Numbered from the stretch's first letter, positions 37,438-47,070 are shown. The stretch: 64,000 nt of DNA from Croceicoccus sp. (GCA_002694745.1 NZMY01000002.1:240020-304019); one strand, 5' to 3'. Notes: a model not told the origin generated them from the sequence alone. Numbers and translations: made by a program.

Positions 37438-38063
37438 GCGCCGGCAAGAACCTTCACCCCGGCATTAATCTCGGCCACTCCGACCCGGCGGGCCACCATC
37501 AGGCCGAGCCGGTGATGTTCGGTTTCTGGATCTTTCTGATGAGCGATCTGGTGCTGTTCGCGCTCCTCCTCGCCACCTATTCGGCGATGAGCGTGCACGG
37601 CGTTGCGGGCGGCCCGGAACCGCGTGATGTGACCGATCTGGCCAGCGCCGGGATCGAGACGGCGCTGCTCCTGCTTTCCAGCTTTACGATCGGCATGGCA
37701 TCGCTTGCCAATAAATATCACGACGACGGGCGGCGGTTGCTGCAATGGCTCGGGCTGACCGCGGTCCTCGGCATCGGCTTTCTGGCCATGGAGGCGCGCG
37801 ATTTCGCCAGTCTGATTGCCGAAGGCGCGGTGCCGCAGCGCAGCGGTTTCCTTTCTGCCCATTTCACCTTGCTGGGGTGTCATGCGCTGCATGTCGCGGC
37901 AGGCCTGCTGTGGATGGCGGTGCTGGTATTGCAACTGATGGCCACAGGCCTCGAACGCGCGTTGCGGCTGCGTTTCATGCGGCTGGCGCTGTTCTGGCAC
38001 ATGCTCGACATCGTATGGGTCGCCATTCTGACCTTCGTCTTTCTGTACGGAGCCGCCGGATGA
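37434..38063 (+). CDS. cyoC: Cytochrome o ubiquinol oxidase subunit III
   Basis: This 209-residue protein has five membrane helices, with FGFWIFLMSDLVLFALLLATY and SAHFTLLGCHALHVAAGLLWM as subunit III landmarks. It is structural and assists proton entry and stability of subunit I. Its start overlaps the cyoB stop (ATGA) and its stop overlaps the cyoD start. Confidence 0.92.
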   Translation: MSAGKNLHPGINLGHSDPAGHHQAEPVMFGFWIFLMSDLVLFALLLATYSAMSVHGVAGGPEPRDVTDLASAGIETALLLLSSFTIGMASLANKYHDDGRRLLQWLGLTAVLGIGFLAMEARDFASLIAEGAVPQRSGFLSAHFTLLGCHALHVAAGLLWMAVLVLQLMATGLERALRLRFMRLALFWHMLDIVWVAILTFVFLYGAAG

Positions 38064-38392
38064 ACGACGAAGACCTGCCGCAGAGCGAGAGGGAAGATCC
38101 CCGCCGCGAATTCCGTCACATACTGATGGGACTGGCGAGCGCCTCTGTCCTGACGGCGCTGGCGTTTTTTCTGGCGGTTGCGAAACCGCTGGCGACCGGC
38201 TGGCTGCTGGCGGCGCTGGGCGGTCTCGCACTCGTCCAGATTGCCGCGCAGTTCCGCTTTTTCCTGCACGTCGATCTCAAGAAATCGCACCGCGACGACT
38301 TGCAACTCGTGCTTTTCGCGGGGCTGGTCATCGCGTTGATGGTGGGCGGATCGATATGGATCCTGTTCAACCAGCACGCCCGCATGGGGTGA
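38060..38392 (+). CDS. cyoD: Cytochrome o ubiquinol oxidase subunit IV
   Basis: This 110-residue subunit has three membrane helices. FRFFLHVDLKKSHRDDLQLVLF matches the CyoD signature region, which in the family has the form FLH followed by a charged loop. It is a structural subunit and the last gene of cyoABCD. No cyoE (heme O synthase) follows in the window. Confidence 0.88.
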   Translation: MNDEDLPQSEREDPRREFRHILMGLASASVLTALAFFLAVAKPLATGWLLAALGGLALVQIAAQFRFFLHVDLKKSHRDDLQLVLFAGLVIALMVGGSIWILFNQHARMG

Positions 38393-38751
38393 TGTCCGGT
38401 GCATCACCCATGGAGCGCTTGGACCTATGAGAGCCTATCTCACACTCCCGATGAAGAGGCGAAAGCAGGCAGAATGGTGCGCCCGACCGGACAATGATGG
38501 GCACTCAGGTCATTGGAGAATTCTGGTTGACCTGTGAGTTCCCAGCGCTTGCATCGCCCTTCCGGTGTTGCAAAGGCAGACGCTCATGATGTCAGCTTTG
38601 CGCCCGGTTGCGGTCACTAGGCCGCAGGTTGCTGTTCGCCAAAAGCAGACATTGGCCACGCGATGAGCCTGGCGGCAGTTTTTGGCTCGAAAGCGGCATA
38701 CATCAGCGCTGCAATCTTCGGAGACAGCAGATCACCATTTCTTCTGTGAAA
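38393..38751. other. Intergenic region after cyoD
   Basis: No gene or clear terminator is seen. The stretch near 38600-38660 has TCAGCTTTGCG and CCAAAAGCAGAC segments that resemble the AGCTTT-core repeats at 45.4-45.6 kb, in a more decayed form. The rest is unassigned. Confidence 0.35.
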
Positions 38752-39435
38752 TTACTTGATGTCGCTGCCGGCCGCTTCCGACAATAGCGCAGGATCAAGG
38801 ATTGTCACGTTACGATAGCCGCGCCTTATGAGCCCTGCTCGTTCGATTTGGGCGAGCGCAGATGCTGCCGCGCGGATGGAGACGTTTGCTACCGAAGCTA
38901 TGTCCGACTGGGTGGCCTCGACTGTCTCTTCGGTTTCACTCTGCCTGAAATAGAGTATCTGGAGCGCCCTGATGATGCGCGCTTCCGGCGAGGGCAGGCG
39001 CATCATCGCCACGGCAGCAGCCATCGATTCGTAGTTCGCGCACATCAGCTGCGCGAATGCTTCCCAATTGTCTGGGCCTGCTCGGCATATTTGTCGGACC
39101 TGTCCGCTTGAGAGGAACATCAGCTTGCAATCCGTCCTCGCTTCGATCTGAAACCGTCGTGGTCCCTGCGTGAAAATTTCGAGCGCCCCGAACCACCAGC
39201 CTCGGCGCGCAAGGTAGATCAGTGCGGGCTGACCGGACGCCTGAACAATGCTGACTTCCAGTATCCCCTCGATCAGCCCAAATAGACCGCCGGCATCCTC
39301 TCCCTGCAGGTAGATTGGCATGCCCCGGTCGAAGCTGACTAGCCTTGCGCGCGTTATGACCTCGTCTTGAAATTCGGGCGTCATCGACTTGAGCCAACCG
39401 AGCGGACTGAAATTTTCCATCCAATTTCTCTCCAA
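38752..39435 (-). CDS. Crp/Fnr-family transcriptional regulator
   Basis: This 227-residue protein has an N-terminal cyclic-nucleotide-binding-type beta-roll (FDRGMPIYLQGEDAGGLFGLIEG) and a C-terminal helix-turn-helix (ATQSDIASVANVSIRAAASALAQIERAGLI). There is no Fnr-type N-terminal cysteine cluster, so an oxygen-sensing iron-sulfur cluster is unlikely. The effector is unknown. It diverges from the arylsulfatase pair, with 365 bases between them, so control of those genes is a reasonable guess. Its role in the cyo operon is equally possible. Confidence 0.82.
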   Translation of the reverse strand: MERNWMENFSPLGWLKSMTPEFQDEVITRARLVSFDRGMPIYLQGEDAGGLFGLIEGILEVSIVQASGQPALIYLARRGWWFGALEIFTQGPRRFQIEARTDCKLMFLSSGQVRQICRAGPDNWEAFAQLMCANYESMAAAVAMMRLPSPEARIIRALQILYFRQSETEETVEATQSDIASVANVSIRAAASALAQIERAGLIRRGYRNVTILDPALLSEAAGSDIK

Positions 39436-39800
39436 TTACGCACCTATGCACAATGGAATCGCCCTATCCGCGATATTCTTCTTGGGAAACAGGAAGTGAC
39501 GCAAATTTCGGTCCGAATAGCACCAACAGGAGGCGTGGCGGAAATGAGCAAGGCGGCTAGGTTTACGGAGAGTGATACGACCTAGTCGAGCGATCTCGTC
39601 GGTTCCGACCAAGACTTTCGTAAACGTCCGAAGCACTTGCTTTCGGGCGTGATGAACTGTGGCCGAAAGACCCCGACCATTCTTCGGCCGCATCGGAGAA
39701 CACCCTCATCAACCGGCCAAATCTCAGGGAAAAACCCGATGGCAGATGCAGTCGATACACTTGAATTTCAGGCGATCCGATCCCCCGTATGGAGACCAGT
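39436..39800. other. Divergent promoter region between the Crp/Fnr-type gene and the arylsulfatases
   Basis: No gene is supported. The region presumably holds both promoters. It contains moderately AT-rich stretches near 39465-39500 and 39755-39770, but no dyad fitting a Crp or Fnr box (TGTGA-N6-TCACA or TTGAT-N4-ATCAA) was found by eye. Confidence 0.35.
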
Positions 39801-42095
39801 ATGACCGACAGTAAAGGTAAGACCCCTGACGTTCTTCCCCGCCCCGATTTCCATTTTGAGGGCGAAGTCGGACGTACCTATCAGGAATCCGACCCACCGA
39901 CCTTTCCCCAACCGGTGCAGCCGCCCAAAGGCGCACCCAATGTCGTGGTGATCCTGCTGGACGATGCGGGTTTCGGACAATTCGAGACATTCGGCGGCGG
40001 CATCCCCTCCCCGACCATGGACCGACTGGCTGCCGAGGGGCTGCGCTACAACCATTTCCACACTACCGCGCTGTGCAGTCCCACGCGCGCCGCCCTGATT
40101 ACGGGACGCAACCATCACTCGGCCTCCTTTGCGGGCATTACCGAGATTGCGACGGGCTATGACGGATATTGCTGCGTGCTGCCCCGCAGCTGCGGCACCA
40201 TTGGCGAGGTGCTCCGCCAGAACGGCTACATGACCGCGTGGATCGGCAAGAACCACAACACGCCGCCTTGGGAAACCAGCCCTGTCGGCCCGTTCGACCG
40301 CTGGGCAAATGGTCTCGGCTTCGACTATTTCTACGGGTTCAATGCGGGCGATGCGAACCATTGGAATCCGATCCTTTACGAGAACCGCGACCTCGTTCCT
40401 CCTTCGGAAGATCCCGATTATCACCTGACCGAGGACCTTGCCGACAAGGCGGTGAACTGGGTCCGCAAGGCCAAGAGCATCTCTCCCGACAAGCCGTTCT
40501 TCCTCTATGTCGCGCCGGGCGCCACCCATGCCCCGCACCACGCGCCCCAGCACTGGATCGACAAGTTCAAGGGCAAGTTCGACATGGGCTGGGACGCCTA
40601 TCGCGAGATGACGCTCGAACGACAGAAGAAGTGCGGCGTCGTGCCAAAGGACACCGAACTGACAGTCCGATCCAAGGGCTTACCCTCATGGGACGAGCTG
40701 AACGACGACCAGAGGCGGCTTTATTCCCGCATGATGGAAGGGTTCGCCGCCTATGGCGCGCAGGTGGACGAGGCAATGGGGCGGGTCATCGATGCGGTGA
40801 AGGCGCTGCCCGACGCGGACAACACCATCATCATCTATATCGCCGGCGACAATGGCTCCAGTGCAGAAGGCGGGCTTGAAGGTTCGCTGTGCGAGAACAT
40901 GTTCTTCAACGGCTTCCCCGAAAAGTGGGAAGACAACATCAAGGCCATGGACGAGCTGGGCGGGCCGAAGCACTTCAACCATTTTCCGTCCTCCTGGGCG
41001 CATGCGATGAACACGCCGTTCCAATGGACGAAACAGGTGGCGAGCCATTTCGGCGGCACGCGCAACCCGATGATCGTCTCGTGGCCCGATCACATCAAGG
41101 ACAAAGGCGGCCTGCGCGAACAGTTCCTGCATGTGATCGACATCGTGCCGACGCTTTACGAAGCCTGCGGTATCACGCCGCCGCGCACGTTGAACGGGGT
41201 CCAGCAGAAGCCGATCGAGGGCAAGAGCTTTGCCCATACGTTCGAGGACGCCAAGGCACCGCCAAAGCGCAAGACGCAATATTTCGAACTGGCGGTCAAT
41301 CGCGGGCTTTATCATGACGGCTGGATGGCTTCGGCCCCGTCCTTCGTGCCGTGGGTGCCGATCCGCGATCCCGACTGGGATCCCGACAATCAGATCTGGG
41401 AGCTCTACAAGATCGACGAGGACTTTTCGCAAGCGAAGGATCTTGCCGACAAGCATCCCGAAAAGCTGCGCGAGTTGCAGGACATGTGGTGGGTGGAAGC
41501 GTCGAAATACAATGTCCTGCCGCTCGACTGGCGCGGCACGCAGCGCATGAATGCCGAGGAGATGGGCCGCCCCAGCCTTGTCGGAAAGCGCACCAAGGCG
41601 ACCTATTACGAAGGCATGAAGCAGCTATCCAGCGAGGCCTGCCTGCCGATGCTGAACAAAAGCTGGAAGATCGACGCGGATGTCATCCTGCTGGACGGCA
41701 AGGCCGAAGGGATGATCATCACCCATGGCGGTCTGGAAGGCGGCTATGGCCTCTACATGCGCGAAGGCAAGCCGGTCTTCGTCTACAACTTCCTCAGCGT
41801 AGAGCGCACGACGATCGCCGCCGAGGAGGCGCTGCCTGCCGGACAGACGAGGCTGACCGTCGATTTCGCCTATGACGGCGGCGGCATGGGCAAGGGCGCG
41901 ACCATCACTCTGTTCGCCAACGGCAAGCAAGTTGCGCAGGGACGGCTGGAGCGCAGCGTGCCGATCCAGTTCTCGCTGGGCGAAGGCATCGACATTGGCA
42001 TGGATACCGGTTCTGCCATCGATTTCACCTACACCCTGCCGTTCAAGTTCACCGGCAAGGTCGAGAAGGTCGAGGTCGATATCGCGCCTGCCTGA
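39801..42095 (+). CDS. Arylsulfatase
   Basis: This type I sulfatase of about 764 residues hydrolyses sulfate esters. The formylglycine site is Cys92 in CSPTR followed by [10 protein letters not shown]. The metal-binding LLDDAGFGQ and the GDNGSS motif are present. A C-terminal beta domain of about 170 residues follows the catalytic part. No signal peptide is visible. Start: ATG at 39801 with GGAG upstream, rather than 39789. It is followed 84 bases later by a paralogue of the same layout. The needed Cys-to-formylglycine enzyme is not in the window. Confidence 0.88.
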   Translation: MTDSKGKTPDVLPRPDFHFEGEVGRTYQESDPPTFPQPVQPPKGAPNVVVILLDDAGFGQFETFGGGIPSPTMDRLAAEGLRYNHFHTTALCSPTRAALITGRNHHSASFAGITEIATGYDGYCCVLPRSCGTIGEVLRQNGYMTAWIGKNHNTPPWETSPVGPFDRWANGLGFDYFYGFNAGDANHWNPILYENRDLVPPSEDPDYHLTEDLADKAVNWVRKAKSISPDKPFFLYVAPGATHAPHHAPQHWIDKFKGKFDMGWDAYREMTLERQKKCGVVPKDTELTVRSKGLPSWDELNDDQRRLYSRMMEGFAAYGAQVDEAMGRVIDAVKALPDADNTIIIYIAGDNGSSAEGGLEGSLCENMFFNGFPEKWEDNIKAMDELGGPKHFNHFPSSWAHAMNTPFQWTKQVASHFGGTRNPMIVSWPDHIKDKGGLREQFLHVIDIVPTLYEACGITPPRTLNGVQQKPIEGKSFAHTFEDAKAPPKRKTQYFELAVNRGLYHDGWMASAPSFVPWVPIRDPDWDPDNQIWELYKIDEDFSQAKDLADKHPEKLRELQDMWWVEASKYNVLPLDWRGTQRMNAEEMGRPSLVGKRTKATYYEGMKQLSSEACLPMLNKSWKIDADVILLDGKAEGMIITHGGLEGGYGLYMREGKPVFVYNFLSVERTTIAAEEALPAGQTRLTVDFAYDGGGMGKGATITLFANGKQVAQGRLERSVPIQFSLGEGIDIGMDTGSAIDFTYTLPFKFTGKVEKVEVDIAPA

Positions 42096-42179
42096 CAGCC
42101 AATGACCGCAACCGGCGGCCCTGCTTTTGCTGGCGGGGCCGCCAGCTAGCCAGCCCTAACGCTTCAATCGGAGTTCGAC

Positions 42180-44528
42180 ATGTCCGAGATCGACCGCAGC
42201 AGACTTCCGCTTCATCGCCCGCCCTTCAAGGGCAGGATCGGCACGACCTATCAGGATTCGGAAAGCGCATGGCCGGAATTGCCCAGGCCGCCCGAAGGTG
42301 CGCCCAACATCCTGCTGATTTTGCTGGACGACGTGGGCTTTGGGCAGGCCAGCACGTTCGGCGGGCCGGTGCCGACGGAATCGCTCGACAAACTGGCTGC
42401 CGACGGGCTGCGCTATACGCGCTTTCACACGACCGCGATCTGCGGTCCCAGCCGCGCCGCGCTGATCACCGGGCGCAATCATCACAATTGCGGCACTGGC
42501 TTCCTGTCGGAATGGGCGACGGGTTTCCCCAGCTATAACAACATGATCCCGCAGACGACCGCATCGCTGGGCCGCATCCTGAAGGAGAACGGCTATGCGA
42601 CCAGCTGGTTCGGGAAAAACCACAACACGCCCGACTGGGAAAGCAGCATCGCCGGACCGTTCGACCGGTGGCCGACCGGAATGGGCTTCGACTATTTCTA
42701 CGGCTTTATCTGCGGGGAAACGCACCAGTATTATCCGGTGCTGTTCGAGAACACCGTTGCGGTGGAACCGGACAAGTCTCCTGAAGAAGGTTATCACTTC
42801 CAGAAGGACATCACCGAGCGTGCGATCAACTGGATCCGCTATTCGAAGTCGGTCGCGCCCGACAAGCCGTTCTTCTGCTATTTCGCTCCCGGTGCGGCGC
42901 ATGCCCCTCACCACGCGCCGCCCGAATGGCGCGAGAAGTTCAAGGGCAAGTTCGACGCCGGCTGGGAAAAGGTGCGCGAGGAGACCTACAAGCGCCAGCT
43001 TGAGATGGGCATCATCCCCGAAGGCACCGAACTGACCGAAAAGCCCGAATGGGTGCAGGACTGGGACGGTCTCTCCGAGGGCGAGAAGAAGCTCTACGCC
43101 AAGTTCATGGAGAATTTCGCGGGCTTCCTCTCCTTCGCGGACCACGAGACCGGCAAGGTGATTGACGCGGTGCGCGAGATGCCTGGCGGCGACAACACCA
43201 TCGTGATCTATATCGTCGGCGACAATGGGGCCAGTTCCGAAGGCGGCTTCAGCGGCACGGTGAACGAGGTGATGAACCTGAACGGCGTCTCCTCAAGCCT
43301 GGAGGAAAACTTAGCGCTGATCGACAAGATCGGCGATTCGGACACCGAACCGCATTATCCGCTGGGCTGGGCATGGGCAGGCAATGCGCCGTTCCAGTGG
43401 GTGAAGCAGGTTGCCTCGCACTTTGGCGGATCGCGCAATCCCATGGTCATCAGCTGGCCCAAGGGGATCGAGGACAAGGGCGGCATCCGTTCACAGTTCA
43501 CCCATTTGATCGATGTGGTCCCCACATTGCTGGAGGCTGCGGGAATTCCGGCTCCCACCCATGTTGATGGGATCGAACAGAAGCCTCTCGACGGAGTCAG
43601 CATCTCGGCCACATTCGCCGATGCCAACGCGCCGGCGGTGCGCGAGCGGCAATATTTCGAGATTTTCTCGAACCGTGCGATCTATGACAAGGGATGGATC
43701 GCCTGCGCCCAGCACACCTTCCCGTGGCGGCAGGACTTTGCGCCCGGCCATTGGGAAAAGGACGAGTGGGAGCTCTACAATATCGACGAGGATTATTCCG
43801 AAGCGAAGAACCTTGCCGCCGAGTACCCAGAAAAGCTTGAAGATCTGAAAAAGATTTTCGACGAGGAAGCCGAGAAATACGGCGTCTATCCGATGGACGA
43901 TCGCGGCGCGGGACGGCTGGCCGAACCCAAGCCTTCACCCGGCGGCGCGGACCCCAACCGCACCGAGTTCACCTTCTACGAAGGCGCGGTGCGCCTGCCC
44001 GAAACGGCGGCGCCCAACACCAAGAACCGGTCGCATTCGATCAAGGTCGCGGTCGATAACGCCAGCGGCAAGTCCGAGGGCGTCATGGTCGCCGCAGGCG
44101 GCCAGTCGGCAGGCTACACGCTCTATGTGAAGGGCGGAAAAGTCGTCTATGAATATAACTACTTCGACAAGAAGCGCCTGACCGTGGTGTCGAGCGAGCC
44201 GCTTCCGAAGGGCAAGTCCACCGTCGAACTGGCCTTCGCCTACGACGGCGACGGTCTTGGCAAGGGCGGCGAGGCCGTGCTGCTGATCGACGACAAGGAA
44301 GTCGGCAAGGGCCGTATCGACGTGACCGTCGCGGGCCGCTTCGGCATCGACACCTTCGACGTGGGCATGGACACGGGGTCTCCGGTATCCAAGGACTACG
44401 ATCCGCCCTTCGCCTTCACCGGCAGGATCGAGCGCGTGGACATCAAGCTTGCGCCCCGCAACCTCAGCCAGAGCGAGGAGGACGAACTCCACGAACGCTA
44501 TCTCGCCTTCGCGCAGCATATCGAGTGA
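42180..44528 (+). CDS. Arylsulfatase
   Basis: This 782-residue paralogue of the preceding gene has formylglycine Cys88 in [25 protein letters not shown] metal ligands and [10 protein letters not shown]. It shares the TYQDS-type N-terminus and the C-terminal beta domain of its neighbour, so the pair arose by tandem duplication followed by considerable divergence. No signal peptide is seen. GGAG lies just upstream of the ATG. The natural sulfate ester is unknown. Confidence 0.88.
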   Translation: MSEIDRSRLPLHRPPFKGRIGTTYQDSESAWPELPRPPEGAPNILLILLDDVGFGQASTFGGPVPTESLDKLAADGLRYTRFHTTAICGPSRAALITGRNHHNCGTGFLSEWATGFPSYNNMIPQTTASLGRILKENGYATSWFGKNHNTPDWESSIAGPFDRWPTGMGFDYFYGFICGETHQYYPVLFENTVAVEPDKSPEEGYHFQKDITERAINWIRYSKSVAPDKPFFCYFAPGAAHAPHHAPPEWREKFKGKFDAGWEKVREETYKRQLEMGIIPEGTELTEKPEWVQDWDGLSEGEKKLYAKFMENFAGFLSFADHETGKVIDAVREMPGGDNTIVIYIVGDNGASSEGGFSGTVNEVMNLNGVSSSLEENLALIDKIGDSDTEPHYPLGWAWAGNAPFQWVKQVASHFGGSRNPMVISWPKGIEDKGGIRSQFTHLIDVVPTLLEAAGIPAPTHVDGIEQKPLDGVSISATFADANAPAVRERQYFEIFSNRAIYDKGWIACAQHTFPWRQDFAPGHWEKDEWELYNIDEDYSEAKNLAAEYPEKLEDLKKIFDEEAEKYGVYPMDDRGAGRLAEPKPSPGGADPNRTEFTFYEGAVRLPETAAPNTKNRSHSIKVAVDNASGKSEGVMVAAGGQSAGYTLYVKGGKVVYEYNYFDKKRLTVVSSEPLPKGKSTVELAFAYDGDGLGKGGEAVLLIDDKEVGKGRIDVTVAGRFGIDTFDVGMDTGSPVSKDYDPPFAFTGRIERVDIKLAPRNLSQSEEDELHERYLAFAQHIE

Positions 44529-44634
44529 TCGGATTATTGTTTCTCAGTCCAATGCGGATTCAGGAGGCATGGCAGCAAGTGCGGGTCCAGATTTTTTCGC
44601 AAAGACTTCCGGTTCCTGCCGAGGAAGGATTCTA

Positions 44635-45429
44635 ATGATTGCAGCTCGGACATTTATCGGGGCGGCCGGGCTATGCAGCGTGTGTGTGTGGTGTGTGTGT
44701 GGTGTATCGGCTTCCGCACAAGAGCCTGTTCCTGCAACCGATGCTGGATTGACAGTTGATTCTGGTGCGCGGAGCGGTTCGAGCGCTGACCGATCCACCA
44801 CCAATGTCCAGCCGGTAATTCCCATCTCGATCTCGGAGGATTGGAACCTCATCTCGCGCACCATCGTACCGGTCATCTATCAGGATGGGGTTACCGGACG
44901 AGGACAAGATCAGTTCGGCCTAGGCGACGTCGTGCAGAGCGCGTTTTTCTCGCCGAAGGAAGTCGGTTCGTCGGGCATCATCTGGGTCGTAGGTCCGGCC
45001 TTCCTGCTACCCGCAGCCACCGACAGCGCGCTTGGCAGCAAGAAGTGGGGCGTGGGTCCAACGGCCGTTGTGCTGAAGCAGTCCGGCCGCGTTACCTATG
45101 GTATGTTGGTGAAACACATCTGGTCCGTGGCGGGGTCCGACAGTCGTGCTGACATGTCGCAGGCGTTCATTAAGCCTTTTCTGTCGTATACTACACCGGA
45201 TGCAGCAACGTTTTCCACGAGCGCGGCAGAAATGGTCCAACGCCAGCCCATCGCTACGTCTCGACGGCCTGAGGAAAAGGGCGGGTTTGGGGTGTCGTTT
45301 CGAGCGGTCGAATGTCTGCTATGTCGGCCGCTCGTGACCATCGTGGTGGCCCGTTGCAATGTCCGCTTTCACAGTTTGCAGCCCAAAAGCTGCCAGTCCG
45401 CTAACGGCCAGCTTTTGCCACTTTCTTGA
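44635..45429 (+). pseudogene. 3'-truncated outer-membrane porin/transporter-like protein
   Basis: The N-terminal two thirds reads as a typical secreted 'transporter' of the neuromedin-U-like outer-membrane group: LISRTIVPVIYQDGVTG, QFGLGDVVQSAFFSPKE, GVGPTAVVLKQSGRVTYG and FLSYTTPDAATFS. Full-length relatives continue with about 90-100 more barrel residues. Here the frame turns into Arg/Cys-rich sequence after about 45215 and runs into typical non-coding DNA. It is therefore most likely a pseudogene from a deletion or rearrangement. GAGGAAGG precedes the ATG. The signal peptide is unusual, being encoded partly by a TG repeat. Confidence 0.6.
44681..44705 (+). repeat. TG dinucleotide repeat inside a signal-peptide coding region
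   Basis: Two (TG)5 tracts separated by a single G encode a Cys/Val/Trp-rich stretch (CSVCVWCVCG) in the middle of the signal peptide. The tract is slippage-prone, and a change of one unit would shift the frame of the adjacent gene. Confidence 0.7.
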
Positions 45430-45569
45430 GCCGGTTCAGCACAGCCTAATTGTCAGCTTTTGGCAAAACCTGCCATTCGACAGATTGGTGTCAAACGGCA
45501 GCAATTTCCCAAATCCGGCAATCGACTTCGATAGCCAGCCTTGTCAGCTTTCGGGTAATCGAAAGCTGA
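45384..45569. repeat. Pair of hairpins with a shared AGCTTT core in non-coding DNA
   Basis: The first hairpin has CAAAAGCTG (45384-45392) and CAGCTTTTG (45409-45417), a 9-base stem. The second has TCAGCTTTCG (45544-45553) and CGAAAGCTGA (45560-45569), a perfect 10-base stem with a 6-base loop. Between them lies another TCAGCTTTTGG copy near 45453. The family resemblance suggests a REP-like intergenic repeat common in this genus. Copy number outside the window is unknown. Confidence 0.5.
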
Positions 45570-46083
45570 TCTCTGATGACCGAAAGCGGGGCACAAAGCC
45601 GTCACAAGGTCACACTCCATACTAGCATCTAAGTTCGACCGCCCCTTCGCCCCCGCAAAGTGAGCCGAGAGACGTTCCCGCGCGCCTTGATCCATCTCAG
45701 TAGAAAGCTGGGAATTTAATTTTATCCGCCAGCACCATTTTCCTGAAATAAGATCAAACGTCCGTTTCACGGGCAGATCTAGCTGAACCCGGCGACAGAT
45801 TGTTGAATGCGCGAGCGCTCCGGCGCCCTAAACCAGTGTCAGAACGGCAATAACAAGCTACCTCGGCAAGTGTCAGAAGCCAATTTAAGTATCTAAACTC
45901 ATACAGAATTTCCGAGATCACTTTAACATTTGCCGTGTTCTTAAATAATCAAATTAAGTTCACAACCACAGCGCTCGTTTTGAGAAATGAGCTTTGTATA
46001 AGAGGGCGGAGGATTTTTTCGATCGCGAGTGCAAGCCGTACTTTGAGGGACTGGCCTAAAAATCGGCTAGTTTGCTTGGTTGC
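45430..46083. other. Long non-coding stretch before the isochorismatase gene
   Basis: No supported gene. A 105-codon minus-strand frame (45453-45770) has no recognisable domain and overlaps the hairpin repeats. The part from about 45880 to 46010 is distinctly AT-rich for this genome and may be promoter or imported DNA. Confidence 0.4.
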
Positions 46084-46099
46084 CTATACCAAGGTGTAG
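46084..46099 (+). promoter_or_regulatory. 16-bp dyad, candidate regulator site (copy A)
   Basis: CTATACCAAGGTGTAG is a near-perfect dyad (CTAyACCwwGGTrTAG type) 100 bases upstream of the isochorismatase-like gene. Related copies lie at 59965-59980 and 60040-60055, upstream of functionally similar genes. Similar TACC/GGTA half-sites are used by LuxR/NarL-type regulators; that link is inferred. Confidence 0.55.
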
Positions 46100-46198
46100 C
46101 GAGATCACGCAACCGGACAATTGGCCAGTCCCGCGAACAGCCGCATCGTCATCGCATCCCAGACAGTCCGTTAGGACCATTCTATCGCGGAGTGCACC

Positions 46199-46855
46199 AT
46201 GTCTTCAGGCACCATTGAAAACTCGACCTACGATCTGGGGCGCACTGCGCTCCTCTTCGTCGACCCGTACAACGATTTTCTTGCAGATGCCGGCAAGGTC
46301 TGGCCGATGGTCAAGGACGTGGCCGAAGAGGTTGGCCTTCACGCGAACCTCAAGAAGGTGGTCGGCGCCGTCCGCCAGTCGGGAACGCAAGTCGTGATCG
46401 TGCCGCACCATCGCTGGAAGGACGGGGATCTCGACGACTGGGACCATCCCAATCCCTACATGATCAGCGGGTATCAGCGGAAAGTCCTCGAGGAAGGGTC
46501 TTGGGGAGCCGAATGGTTTCCCGATTTTGCTCCTCAGTCCGGCGATCTGATCTGCACGGAGCATTGGGGCAGCAGCGGCTTCGCTAGCACCAACCTCGAC
46601 ATGCTCCTCAAGCAGAGGGGCATAACACATGTTATCGTGATCGGGCTGATCGCCAACACCTGCATCGAGAGTACGGCCAAGTTCGCCGTCGAGCTCGGGT
46701 ATCATGTCACGCTCGTTCGCGACGCGACCGCCGCGGCTTCTCCCGCAGCCATGACTTGTGCGCACGAGGTCAATGGGCCGACCTACGCGCACGTCATCAC
46801 AACCTCCGATGAAATCGTAGCCGCGCTTGTTCCGGCTTCGGAAACTGCAGCCTGA
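46199..46855 (+). CDS. Isochorismatase-like cysteine hydrolase
   Basis: This 218-residue cysteine hydrolase has Asp22 (LFVDPYNDF) and the nucleophile Cys155 (ANTCIEST). At the place where most relatives have the catalytic Lys, this protein has EHWGSSGF (His122), which may change the reaction or reflect a subgroup. Substrates in this superfamily include isochorismate, nicotinamide, N-carbamoyl compounds and biurets; none can be chosen here. The gene is followed within seven bases by a decayed alpha/beta hydrolase, mirroring the intact pairing at 59-61 kb. A dyad sits 100 bases upstream. Confidence 0.8.
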   Translation: MSSGTIENSTYDLGRTALLFVDPYNDFLADAGKVWPMVKDVAEEVGLHANLKKVVGAVRQSGTQVVIVPHHRWKDGDLDDWDHPNPYMISGYQRKVLEEGSWGAEWFPDFAPQSGDLICTEHWGSSGFASTNLDMLLKQRGITHVIVIGLIANTCIESTAKFAVELGYHVTLVRDATAAASPAAMTCAHEVNGPTYAHVITTSDEIVAALVPASETAA

Positions 46856-46861
46856 AGGAGA

Positions 46862-47070
46862 ATGAAAATGTCCAGCGTATTAACCAAAGTGCGGCCCTCA
46901 CCGCGCCGGATCAGATCGTCGAAGTTGATGGTCGCGATATCGCCTATCGCACGTTCGGGGCTGGCCTCAGTCTCGTCCTGTGTGTCCCTCTTCGCGGCAC
47001 AATTGATATGTGAGACACGTTGTTCCTAAACCTCCTCGCCGAAAATTACACGGTCACCAGCAACAGCTGA
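46862..47070 (+). pseudogene. Decayed alpha/beta hydrolase fragment
   Basis: A conserved frame reads APDQIVEVDGRDIAYRTFGAG, then LVLCVPLRGTIDM, a TGA stop at 47011 where the intact relative has Trp (DSWDP), then DTLFLNLLAENYTVT and a second stop at 47068. It closely parallels the start of the intact hydrolase at 59011-59892 (EIGGRQLAYREIGRG...LRFRGVLDSWDPAFLDALAS). The ATG with the good ribosome site (GAAGGAG) is out of frame with the conserved segment, and the remaining two thirds of the gene is absent. It was probably co-transcribed with the isochorismatase gene. Confidence 0.75.

Noticed and set aside
38393..39800. Crp or Fnr binding boxes controlling cyo and the sulfatases
   Set aside because: No TGTGA-N6-TCACA or TTGAT-N4-ATCAA dyad was found by eye in the intergenic regions.
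44681..44705. TG repeat as a CRISPR or minisatellite array
   Set aside because: The unit is a dinucleotide with no spacers; it is a simple sequence repeat.
45453..45770. 105-codon minus-strand frame in the non-coding stretch
   Set aside because: It overlaps the hairpin repeats and has no recognisable domain.
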